From: Nepenthes gracilis
Taxonomy: Eukaryota > Streptophyta > Magnoliopsida > Caryophyllales > Nepenthaceae
Reading direction: 5' to 3'
DNA length: 64,000 nucleotides
Assembly (NCBI GenBank): GCA_033239525.1
Contig: BSYO01000035.1
Span: forward strand, 1,088,965 to 1,152,964
Positions 49,380 through 61,300 of the stretch are shown here, piece after piece (the first letter of the stretch is position 1; each line of letters starts with the position of its first letter). Under the pieces are notes generated by a model. It saw only the letters and a program-made list of their open reading frames with translations, had not been told where the DNA came from and made no database searches. The translations under genes and the position numbers were made by a program.

Positions 49380-49990
49380 TTCAACAAAAAATAACCATAA
49401 ACAGGGCTAAGTGGGCCAAATTAAATATTATCAAAATCAAGTTCAATTGGATTTAAGTGAAAATTTATGACTGCTAGCTTGGGCTAAGATGGACATGGCT
49501 TGGTTGTCTCAACTGAAATTATAATCATATCCATTCATAATCAAATTAGGCTAATATATAGATATTTTTTATTTTTAACTATTTTTATTTTAAAAATCAT
49601 ATTTACACAAACAAATACCTAAACTTATAAAATACTTTAGAAATTATGATACATAGATCAAAATATTGTCTAAATATATATATAAATAAAGAATTTTTAC
49701 ATAAAAATTTTATTGATTACACAAAAATATAATTTATTAAAATAATTTTTAAATTTAATATTTATGTTAAATAAAATATTTACGAAAAATATAAACCAGG
49801 CATGGTTGGGACAATTCTAATATTTCACTCATGACCGTGTGTTCGGCCAAAAAAATCTATCAAATCATATTTTTTTATTGTACTCATTTATAATATTAAT
49901 ATTTATTAATTAAATATTATAAAATTTTAAATTAATGATACTAAATTAATTAAACAGTCTAATTTTTTTAAGTGTAGTCCAAATCTCTTT
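49380..49990 (+). repeat. AT-rich dispersed element, copy with GGGCTAAGTGGGCC-type flank
   Basis: Shares its AT-rich core and the CCAGGCATGG end with 26480-26860, and in reverse with 18960-19200. Flanking text (GGGCTAAGTGGGCCAAATTA, CATGGCTTGGTTGTC) resembles hAT-type non-autonomous elements, which I cannot confirm without ends. Confidence 0.35.
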
Positions 49991-50139
49991 GTGGGGGTAT
50001 TTGTAATAACAAGAGGAAAGGCTAAACCAACATCATTTTAGTATGGTTAATAGTTTTATCAATATTTTTAGCACAATAAATTTAAAATAATTATTAATGG
50101 GTATTATCCTAGCCTAAAGAAAGATTCTTACGGATTAAT

Positions 50140-50720
50140 TCATAAATAGAGGCCGAACGATTTTCCTTGTCTAATTCGATGGATACGTCGATGGCCTTAT
50201 GTGAAGCAATTCGCTCACCAGAATGAAAACAAAAACGAGGACAGTGGAAAGCGATTCCTTCTTATATTGAAATAATAGCCTCGAAGGTCTTGTTTAAGCA
50301 TGGATTAGGCCCGTCTTATCATGCAACAGTTTTTGGGCAGTTGATATGAGAAGTCAGTACTAATTTTTATAAAATCCCTTCATTCGATAAGAAGGGTTAA
50401 TACTTGAAGGACAAATTAAAGCCCCGATTTAAAGATGCTTGGGCCTGCACACCGCTCTCTCTAAAATTAAAGGCAACTTGCTATAAAACGCAAACCCCGA
50501 ATAAAATATCTTTATGAGCATTTTAATCTTTGCATTCTCTTTTCTAACAAGAAGAATAATAATTTAGCGTCGGAGGATATTTGGGAGTGAGTCTCTTAAA
50601 TGCTTTTATTATTTTGTATTGAGCGAGATTATATTAAGATCAGATATTAGCCAGGAACCATTCGAAGTTCCAGCGGACAAAGCTTTGTTTAGCATGTCCG
50701 TCAAATGCTGATTCGGATCT
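50140..50720 (+). mobile_element. gypsy LTR remnant
   Basis: TATA box GCTATAAAACGC (50480) after a U3 of mixed composition, then the GCGTCGGAGGATATTTGGGA signature (50568) typical of Tat-type R-U5 regions and related to the words at 4441 and 18711. Ends not found. Confidence 0.4.
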
Positions 50721-51415
50721 TTGACAATTAATTATATAATTATTTTTTTTAAAAAAGTCAAATTTATTTATTTTTATAGAGACGAATAAATTATAGTGAC
50801 TAATAAATAAAATTTATAGGAGTCAATTTAATATATTAAGTGGAATGAATAAAGTATTTTAGTTTAATTGTTAATTTATCTATATTTTTTTTTATTATTT
50901 ATATAATTTATTATTAAGATCACCAGAGTGATTTATAAAAAATCTTACAAAGTCAATTTAAAATATTTAATAAAATTAGGAAAAAATATTTTAATCTAAT
51001 TATTAAATTATTTATATTTAATTTTTTTTCTTTTTATATAATTATTTGAGTTGAATCAATCTTCCTCATATATTGTACACTCGACAAAATTGATCAAATA
51101 TTGTTATATGTCGATGAAAAGAAGGGGAAAAAATAAAATAATTATATTTTCTATTAATCTTAAATATTTATTTTCTCAAAATATTTTCTCTTAATATTTA
51201 AAATAAAACTTTAAAAATTAAATTATTAAATAATTTAAAATACCAAAAATAATTTCTGATATCAGTTGAATTTTAGATAATTTTTAAATTTTTTTATGAT
51301 TTAAAATACCAAAAATTATTAATTCTTAAGCATCTTTACAATGAATTTCGATACGGTTTTAAAGTATCATATACTGAAAAATTTTAAAAATTGAATAAGT
51401 AGATACTAAAAATAT
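50721..51415. other. AT-rich spacer, no gene seen
   Basis: Low-complexity AT-rich sequence with no frame or repeat that I can support. Confidence 0.4.
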
Positions 51416-51970
51416 AATGCCCAGGTCGTCGGCATCTAGATATTATTGACTTTGGGGCGGGAGAAGCTTGACGCGAAGCTATCAGCGGCCGGCCGGTGAT
51501 TTTATTCGCAGCAAGCGGAGTCCGCGCGCCAGCGATGTGTAAGAAAAGTGCATCCACCGCACTTATAATCCAAATCGTTCAAAACTCTCATCCATCTCCC
51601 TTGGGGAGGCCCGGCGGAATCACGCGTCTCGCCTCTTGGCTGAGCCAGATCCATGCTACGATGAAATACGTAACGTCACTGCATGTGTCCGCATGTGGAT
51701 GTGTCCACTTTGGGCGAGGAAAACGCGTCATTATTTCTAACGTAGCTCGATTTGCTTATTTAAGAGGGCGAAATCGCGCTGAAAAATCGCGTGAGAAGAA
51801 GATGTCCGCGATGCTTATAAAGCCTCGTTCGCGAAAATAAAATCGATGGGGCCTCTGATTCCCGTGGCGATAACCCATCCGGGATGTGACAAGGATCTGT
51901 GGCATTATGAAAATAAATAAAACCGCACAAGATCTTATCGGAATGCGAATCGTTGGGGCATTCAAAAAAT
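51416..51970. promoter_or_regulatory. isolated GC-rich, promoter-like island
   Basis: A sharp rise in GC between AT-rich flanks. It holds GCGGCCGGCCGG (51485), TACGTAACGTCACTG (about 51668, containing the TGACGT bZIP core in reverse), a second CGCGTCATT, and a TATA-like TTATTTAAGAGGG (51756). The plus-strand frame 51496-51840 (114 codons) has no known domain and a basic end (KPRSRK). This could be the promoter and first exon of an unrecognised gene, an old CpG-rich element, or a fragment of one. Confidence 0.35.
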
Positions 51971-52224
51971 ATTCCATACCTAAGAATTTAAATTTTGCTT
52001 TTAATAGGGTAGAGATTATACCTAAAATATTTAAAACGATGAAAAATAAAATATGATATTATAAATATAAATTTATAATGGGACGATATAATAATAATTT
52101 TTATATTGTGGCCCAAATTTTAGATATATTTAAAATACTAAATATTATTAATTTTAGCGTACCTTTAGAACTAAAAATTTTAATTTTGACTTTTTTTAAA
52201 GCGTTATCCTAAAATCGGTCGGGT

Positions 52225-53825
52225 GTTTTATAGCAATCACGTAGTGAGGTATTAATTTTTTAAAGTAAAATCGGGGATTTTATTATTTTCTATTTTCTTT
52301 TTCAATTATAAACTTTCAAGAGAGTTAGTTGAGGCTGATCGCGCGTGTCAACCCCCCAACTGCCAAACTGAAATTCCACCCTCTATGATCAGGAGCTGTG
52401 AGACACACGCTTCACACGTGACAACAATAATAATCTGAAATATTAAATAAAAATATAAAAAATTAAAAAACTTACGCTGAAGCAAAAACATAAATTCAAA
52501 AAAAACCTTATAGTTTATCAGAGCGTTTTCACGGCCTTATTCCTATCGTCATCCGTAAGTCCCCATGGTACGACCGCCTCCACATTCGACACCTAAATAA
52601 TGTAAAAATAAAGGCACACGCTTTAAATGGAGCAGATCAATGATACCTGATTCGATTTTAAATTTAATCCGGGTAACACGCGGCTATATCGGCTCGACAT
52701 CCGAAGCGGTCAAACGGCTCAAGGGGCGGTCCCTTATCCATGGGGACATTTACGATTTTCAATCCCGGCCTTACTTGCAACCTCTCAGTTTTAGTTAATC
52801 TTCTTGAATATATTGGTTCAAAATCAGTCGACTTTCTCGTGACTATTAACCGGTGGGGCATTTCGAATAGTCTCATACGGCGGATAGCCTCGATCGGTTC
52901 GGTGGTTGGCTTACTCGTTGAAGGAAGCCATTTTGAGTTTGTCCCGAACAACGGAGGCTTCCTGAATCCGAGTTTTCTGCCAAATCCAATGCTCGGTTTC
53001 AGCCGAATCGGCCCTTCGGGCCTCGGATTCATCCGTCAAGAGATTCCTTATTGCGTCCCTCACGATAGTATCCGCACCGACTGGTTTTGGACTCAAGTAC
53101 GATTATCAGGTCATCTTATATTTGATCACCTGCGATTTCGGTAGCCTTCAGATTTCTGAAACTCTAGGAGACTGCAGCATAAATTGTTCATTCGATTGAT
53201 AAATAAACCATTTTTAAAATATAATAGGAATTAATAAAATTTTGTAGGTTAGGCCAAACTGCAGGTAGATAATCCCACTCGACGGGAAGAGGGTTAGAGG
53301 GTTATTTTTTTACCGAGAGAAGAAAGGATGTCCTCTTTCAAATCAAAACCTTTTAATTTTCATATGATTATCTCTCTCTCCTTAGTTTCAGAGTCCCTCT
53401 CTGTTTATTCTTATCATCTGTTAATAGATAGCTATAATTTAGAGAATGAAACGCGCCCTTCCCTGACAAAGGTGGGACTGAATTCTTCTATAAGATTATG
53501 CCGTCTCTCTCCTCTGCGACTTTAGTAGTAGGGATCGTCTGACTTAGCTCAAGATTAAAATGTCAAATCGTCATCCTTACTTTTAACATCCTCGGCTGAC
53601 CATGAGAGTTAATTCAACCATCGCTACCACCTCGGGCCCACCTAAGAATAAATAAATAAATAAAATATCATAAGTATTATATTAAGGACAACCTCACAAC
53701 AATGCTCTTAATATATCCACACCTGACCACCATCGATAGCATGAGAGAAATCTATGTACAGCCATTTTCCGAAATTCCGCCTTCCTCATCATTCTCTTCT
53801 CCTCATAGATGATCGGTCAAATTAA
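52225..53825. repeat. 1.6-kb tandem duplication, distal copy
   Basis: TAGTGAGGTATTAATTTTT (52244) through AAATCTATGTACAGCCATTT (about 53750) matches 53826-55395 in order at an offset of about 1600 bp. Shared landmarks include GAGGCTGATCGCGCGTGTCA, GGAGACTGCAGCATAAATTG and GGACAACCTCACAACAATGC. It contains a broken copy of the last PPR exon. Confidence 0.9.
52771..53129 (-). pseudogene. duplicated last exon of the PPR-SMR gene, broken
   Basis: Same acceptor as the intact exon (CGAAATCGCAG at 53130-53140), but the frame meets TAA at the fourth codon (CAAATATAAGATGACC instead of CAAATAAAAGATGACC). Several later indels move GADTIVRDAIRNLL, FGRKLGF and PHRLIVTRKS into different frames. It lies downstream of the intact gene's stop, so it is probably never translated. 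Confidence 0.85.
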
Positions 53826-55395
53826 TTTTTTATAGAATTATCATGTAGTGAGGTATTAATTTTTAAAAATGGAATTGATTTTTTATTATTTTCTATTTTT
53901 CTTTTTTCAATTATAAACTTTCAAGAGAGTTAGTTGAGGCTGATCGCGCGTGTCAACCCCCCCAACTGCCAAACTGAAATTCCACCCTCTGTGACTGGTA
54001 GCTGTGAGACACACGCTTCACACGTGACAACAATAATAATCTGAAATATTAAATAAAAAATATAAAAAATTAAATTTCTTACGCTGAACTGTCCTTTTAA
54101 ATTAAAAAAAAACCTTATAGTAAGAGAAGCGTTTTCAATTATAAACTTTGGAAGGCGTCCTTCTCCCTGATGAAGAAGGGACGTCCCTCCTCATTTGAGA
54201 ATTCGAATGTAAAAACTCGGCCCGGTCACACGCTTTTAAATGGATAATATAATCTGATTCGATTTAAATTTAATCATCCAAAACACGTGATTTCTTACGC
54301 GAATTTTACATCCGACGGTCAAATGAGGAGAATGGCCGGTCTTATCCATAAGGGAGAAGGATGCCCCCTCAATCCCGGCCTTACTTGCCCCGAATAGCAG
54401 TAGCTAATCTTCTTCTTTGCAGCCACCGGCACAGCGACTTTCTCGTGACTATTAACCTCTGCGGCATCGCCGGTCTCCTTGCGGCGCAGTCGGTTTCGGC
54501 GGTTGGCTTACTCGTTGAAGGAATAATTTTCGAGTTTGAATCCGAACAACGAGGGCTTCCTGAATCGAGTTTTCTGCCAAATCCAATGCTCGGTTTCGCT
54601 GAAATGACTTCGAGCCTGAATTCATCCCTCAAGAGATTCCTTATTGCGTCCCTCACGATAGTATCCGCACCGACTTTTTGGACTCCAAGTACGATTATCA
54701 GGTCATCTTTTATTTGATCACCTGCGATTTCGGTAGCCTTCAGATTTGTGAAGAACTCTAGGAGACTGCAGCATAAATTGTTCATTCGACAAGTAAATAA
54801 ACCATTTTTTATAATATAATGAGGAATCCTGAACCGTATTTTGTAGGTTAGGCCAAACTGCAGGTAGATAATCCCACTCGCAAAGAGAATGAGAGGGTTA
54901 TTTTTTTACCGAGAGAAGAAGAGTCCTCTTTTCCAAATCAAAACCTTTTAATTTTCATATGATTATTATGATTAGTTTCAGAGTAAAATTGTTTATTCTT
55001 ATCATCTATTAATAGATAGCTATAATTTAGAGAATGAAACTCGCCTTCCCTGACAAAGGTGGGGACTGATTCTTCTATAAAGATTATGCATCGGGTAATC
55101 ACAGATTTACAGTAGTAGGGATCGATCTCATAACTCAGATAAAATGTCAAATCTCAAATCATCCTTAACTTTTTAACATCCTCAAATGACCATGAGAGTT
55201 AATTCAACCATCCATACCAATAAGCCCACCTAAGAATAAATAAATAAATAAAATATCATAAGTATTATATTAAGGACAACCTCACAACAATGCTCTTAAT
55301 ATATCCAAAATTAGTAGCTGATAGCATGAAATCTATGTACAGCCATTTTCCGAAATTCATGCTTGACTCATCATTCTCAAAAGAGCATAGATGAC
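53826..55395. repeat. 1.6-kb tandem duplication, proximal copy
   Basis: This copy carries the intact terminal exon of the PPR gene and is joined to the rest of the gene. Differences from the distal copy cluster in short patches between long identical runs, instead of being spread evenly. Confidence 0.9.
54381..54721 (-). CDS. PPR-SMR last exon (intact copy) and stop
   Basis: 341 nt from acceptor CGAAATCGCAG to TAA (54381-54383). Encodes DQIKDDLIIVLGVQKVGADT, IVRDAIRNLLRDEFRLEVIS, a variable linker, and RRPAMPQRLIVTRKSLCRWL then QRRRLATAIRGK. Flanked by its 3' UTR, which is duplicated along with it. Confidence 0.9.
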
Positions 55396-58300
55396 AATAT
55401 TGATGGATATATATTTCTATTATGCCCCTTGATATGAATATTTTCTAATACCATGATAATATCGTGATATACTACCGTATTGACAATTTATTATAATATA
55501 TCAGCTGATATTTATCTACTAACTTATAATTCTTATAAATTTTTTTCTTTAGAAATCCAATATAATTGCATTGTTTAATATTAATATTTTCATCTATGAG
55601 AAAGAATAAATGTTTGTAATTCGCTCGAGACTTAAGAAAAAATAATAGTTTATAATTCACTCGAGATCCAAAAAAAGGAAAAACAGATTGTTACCTGAGG
55701 CGTGGTTTTCTTTGATCATTCGTAAGACTGCAAGAACAACGATCCGAGCTTCAACCTGTCGATGCAAGGAATGAGGCCTTTATGAGGTGAGGCTTAGATG
55801 TAATTCAATATGTAATTACCATCTAAGGAATATGGATACTAACACGAGACACAGACATGACATAGACATGTCCACCAGTCATTTTATAAAAATGAGAATA
55901 CAAAGAGTTAAGTACACGTTGACTAAAATTTATATGCATTTACTATCACGAGAAAACAATTAATGAGCGCTACTTTCTAACAAATTATCAAAATAATAAT
56001 AATAATAATACTTTATTTTCTCATCTCAAAATTTCTTATTTATAGCTATGAGAAACAGTGTATATATTAGCCGTGAACTAATATGAGTTATACTAAAATA
56101 TCTTCAAAAACAACCCAATATTTCTAATTTACATCACGGACACAAATGTTTGCAAAATTATAAAATCATCCACATATTTAAAATGTGTCAAAGCATGTTG
56201 AAGACATAAAATAAATTTAAAAAAATTTGGGACGTGCTATGAACGTGTCATGTCCTCATTGTTAGAAAAATAGCGTGTCAGTGTTATATTGTGCCCATGT
56301 CAGCTACTAAGGTCATTGTACTTGATTGGTGCTAATACCAAAGGATGAGCACAATGCTTTCCTACTTAAGTTGCTGATCTTGAATGAAAATATCAATATC
56401 TATGTCGAATGTGGCCATATTAGTATCAGATATATAAGATAATATATATCAATATTGGATAAATTAGATAATATATATAGATATCAAATATATTAGAAGA
56501 AAAAAATTTCGGAGATTCGTAAGTTAATATGGTCATAGTAGTCGTTATACGACCAAATATCGGGTGTATTAGACAATATTTCAAATATCGGGTATATTGG
56601 CTGATAATTTAAAATATCGAACGATATATCTTGATATATCATTGATACAGTAATATATAACAATATTATTGTGATATCGAAAAATATTAGTACCGGAGTA
56701 TCCAATCTAAGAAGCATGAATATGGACACAAACAGGATACAAACACAACACGATATTGATACGTTATATTTCTAAAAATGAGGACATGACAGACAAGAAA
56801 TATATTAACTAAAATCACAATTTATTATATTTTTAATTGATAAAGAATAGTATTTTATACTAAATTCGTAATAAATATACATATTTCTTATTTTTTTATC
56901 TAAAAAATTATAAGAAGATACACAATTAAAATAACAAAAATAAATTATCCAATAACATTTTCAGCAAGTCATTATAGTAGAACAATAATATTAATATAAT
57001 TTAACAAATTATGACAAAATGTCAAAAAATACAAAATATAACCTAAAATTTTGGAAAAAACGTACCCAAAACGCGTGACAAATGTATTCAAAACATGTCC
57101 GAATGTGTCAAAATTTTAAAACAATCAGAAAAATTTGGACACTTGTTGGAGCATGTCTGACACATATCAGGGAGTGTCGGAGTGTATCTGACATGCGTCG
57201 GGGAGTGTTGGGAGAGTGCCTGTGTTTCTCAAGGCCTGATATTGATATATATTAACAAATATTTTTATTAGTGTTGCTAACTAATTTGTACCTTGGTAAG
57301 TCCTTGGATATCAACTGCTAAACTTTCGGTTGTGCTCTTCTGCAAGTGTAGAGCTACTCTCTCAAGGAGCACACTTTCGGGTCCCTGGAAGTCAGCTCTA
57401 TCGCCAAAACTGGACTGATCAGCTTTCTGGTAATTTTTCACCATTACTCCTTCACACCACTCTTCAATTAGCTGCTTGAGATAGTAATCGTTTGGTTTGT
57501 ACCTGCAAATTAGATACTTCAAAACGTACGAAGAATGGATGCAAAACTAATTAAGCACCCTCACTAATGTAAATATCACTCCATATTATAAGTATGGGTT
57601 GATATGTATCAGTATCGAACCCCTCTGATATCAATATTATTCAATATTGCCATAATATTGCGATATATTACCATATCGGCTAATATGACTCCATCAATTT
57701 ACAATTTTTAAATTTTTTTTAATATATTTGATATCAATATATATTGTCAGTATATTCGATATCAATACAGTCACATCCAATACCGATACTGATATTTTCA
57801 TCCATAAGTGATGTTATGGTCCTCCTAGTGGGAAGCTTTCTTATCAATTCAATAGCCAGGATTAAAAATTAGGTGGATGAGCAACAAAGATTGAAAAGTC
57901 ATTCTAATCACTTGATATAATTTTTATCATTCTTCCACTCAACTTTTAATCTTAACGGATAGATAGATATGTGAATATGCCATTTAGGAGGACCTTAATA
58001 GCTATCGAACTAGTCATTATGCTTATAATCATAGGGAAGCCATAGAAGTTATAAATCAGATGCACACATTTCAATCTGCCCGGTAGAAATAAAGGCAACA
58101 ATAAAGCAACCCAAGGGCAAAGGAGAATTTGCGAAAGAAATTTAAGATTCTTCTTACGTGTTAAGCTAAAAAGTATTGAAACTTCCCCCCGAGCTAGCGT
58201 GTCGGTGTCAAACACGAGGGTAAATACTTCGCTATTTTTCTTTTTGATTCTAACACGTTTTGCACAATTCCGATATTGATATTTTCAATACCGATATAAT

Positions 58301-61300
58301 ATTGTGGTATGTTGTAATATGTATAATATATTATAATATATTGGCCAATACAGTTTTATCAATTTACAATTTTTAATAATTTTTTCTTTGAAGATATTCA
58401 ATATTAATACGTATTATCTAATATTAATATGGTCACGATTGATATTTAGATAGATATTTTCATCCATGCTAAGACACATTCAATTATTAGGAGAAAATGG
58501 GATTATTGTAACAAACTAAATAAAATAGAAATCATTTGACAAGTTAAAAATAATTAAAGACCTAAGCCATCATTGTCTTCTTCTTCTTTTTTTTTAATAT
58601 GTGAGGTTTTTCTATTGCCTTACTTGCCTACAAGTTCTTCTTGTATATTTTTTGAGATAATAAAATAATAAATACACATTTTTAGTTGATAATTTAGTAC
58701 AACATAATGTCGATTTACTAATGATATTCTACATCTATGAACAACTCATGAATTTTAATTAGTGTGTTCTTAGAATATGTCCTCATTTAAAAAAAAAAAA
58801 ATTTGTCAATATCGTATCTTCCACATCCCATTTTTGGTATCTGTGCTTTCGAGATGTCAAGTATAAATTACAATGATTTATTATAATGTTATGCTGATTC
58901 AATATTGAAATTGAAGATCATTAAGATGACTTGTTGCAATTTTGATAGATTTTGAACTCGTGACATTTCATACCCAAAACAAATGTTCTTAGCTGAGACA
59001 AAAGATACTATACTTATTTAGAAATCTCCATAGCCCCAAGGAAGACCTGACTTGGTGGAAGTCCACCTCCTTCGTTTAAGTGATTAAAAAATCATGAATA
59101 TAAAGAGATTTTTTATATGAGATGTTCGTAATATCGAATGCAATAGATATCTTTTTTTCAAATAGCAATCCAAACATATCTATCTTAATCTTGTGTAAAT
59201 TTCCTCTTTACCACAGGAAAAAAAAAATATTTTGGTATATAGTAATGATAGAACCAGCTCCAATTGGACCAAATACAGGCTCCCAAGATAACACATGATA
59301 TATACATATCGGTATCGGCCGTTTCTAATGCCTATATCTCTTGATATGTGACAAAAATCACGGCATATTGGCTGATCGGCATATATCGGCCATTATTTTG
59401 AATATAAGCCTAACATTCCCTCAAATGATGATTTGCAACAAGAAATCACTTGTGTCCAATAAATCTAATATCAATACTTATCACCCAATACGATTGACAT
59501 TTATACAAATTTTTTCATTCATGCTTCTTAATGATAAAAAAATTTCAATCTACCAGAATCATGGTGGAATGTGTCATTTCTGTGAAGTCACTTTGTGCAT
59601 CTCCTATTTAAGAGGCTACGTTATAGTTTAAGTGCATTTTACGGATGTTAGGTGCAGTGGTTGGGGAGTGTATGACATGAAGAGTGGTTATCAGCTTCTT
59701 GGATAATAGAGAATGTATAGATGACAAGTGGAGGCCTTGCGTATCATAATAAGCTAGGATGAGAGACCACAGATAAAGGGTGAGGGCATCTAGCATACAG
59801 AATGCTGGACATAAATACAAATATTGATTGATATATATTGGCATCAAGGCTCCCCGATACCGATATTTTTCAACACCGCAGCAACATTGTTATGGATTAT
59901 CATATCAATGACATATCGCGATATATCAATCAATATTCAAAAGATCAACTGATATAGCCAATATTTGGTCAATATATCTACTGATACGGCTTGTCAGCTT
60001 GCAATTCTCATTAGTTTTTTCCTTCTGATATTATCCAAAACCAATATGTATTATTTCATACAGTTATGATCAATACTAATACCAATACGATATTTTCATC
60101 CATGGCTACTACCACATTATCAAGAAGGTCAATGAAAACTAATTTAAAAAAAAAAATTAGTTTGGAGATGAAAATAAATGGCAGGACCGCAGAAACTACC
60201 CTAAAACGTTTCCACCTCAAACCAGCATGTTAAAGTGATAACTTAATAAAAGAAAATGCAGGCAATCACTCAGGCATACTTACCCTGCTCTCCGCATATC
60301 TTGATATATAGCTAAGCATTGTTGAACTTCTTGTAGGGAACCATATCTTTTACGGGCTCTCAAGAGAGTGTTATATGTCACCTGAAACAAGCAAGATAAG
60401 AATTGTAAGTCTAGCTCAACAATATAGATCGTGGATGAAAATATCGATACTGGTATCGATTCCAATATCGTTCGAGGCCATATTAATACTAAACAATATA
60501 TATTGGTATTTGATATCAGAGGAAAAAATTTTAAACAATCGTAAATTAAAAGAGTCATATTAGTCAATATATCATCGATACAACATATCGCAATGTTGTC
60601 GCAATTTAAAAAAATATCAGTATCTAAAGACTTAATACTGATATATATTGGCCGATATTTTCACCAATAGTATAGATGAACAATAACTGTATAGGTCGTA
60701 ACCACATTGGTATTAGACATATCAGGTAATATGTATCCATATTAGAAATACCTGCCACAACGTTTTTGAGAGTCGGACCTATCAAGAAACTATCTGCTAA
60801 TATTAACCGATATTTTCATTTGGTCAAGATATCGGCAAATATCAACATATTTCATTCTATGCGAGTCAACGCTATCGGAACAAGAAGAGAAGTTCACAAA
60901 GTGGAGATGGGCATGTAAATTGTACTTGCTGCATAACCATTGTCCCTCCTTGTTCTCTGAACACTGCATAGAAAAGAATATTCCAAAGATATATATCGAA
61001 ATCGAACCCTTCAATACCGATATTTTTTGATACCATGATAATATCGCGATATGTTACCGTATCTGTAATATATAAACTAATATTTATTCTCAGAAATTAC
61101 TTTTATTTCGATATATCGAATATAGCCGCGATAGATACTAATACCGATATTTTTACTTATGCTGAAGAAATAAGAAAAACTAAAAAAAAATGCAGATGTC
61201 TTCAGATATTAATACTAATATTGATATTTTTATCCATACCTGTACTTACCAAATTTGGCTGTATGTGATATCTCTTCATTTCAGCAAACAATGAAAAAGC

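Noticed and set aside
60790..61014. 74-codon minus-strand frame as a PPR exon
   Set aside because: Exons B (ending NL) and C (starting VTYNTLL) join directly in phase, so no exon fits between them.
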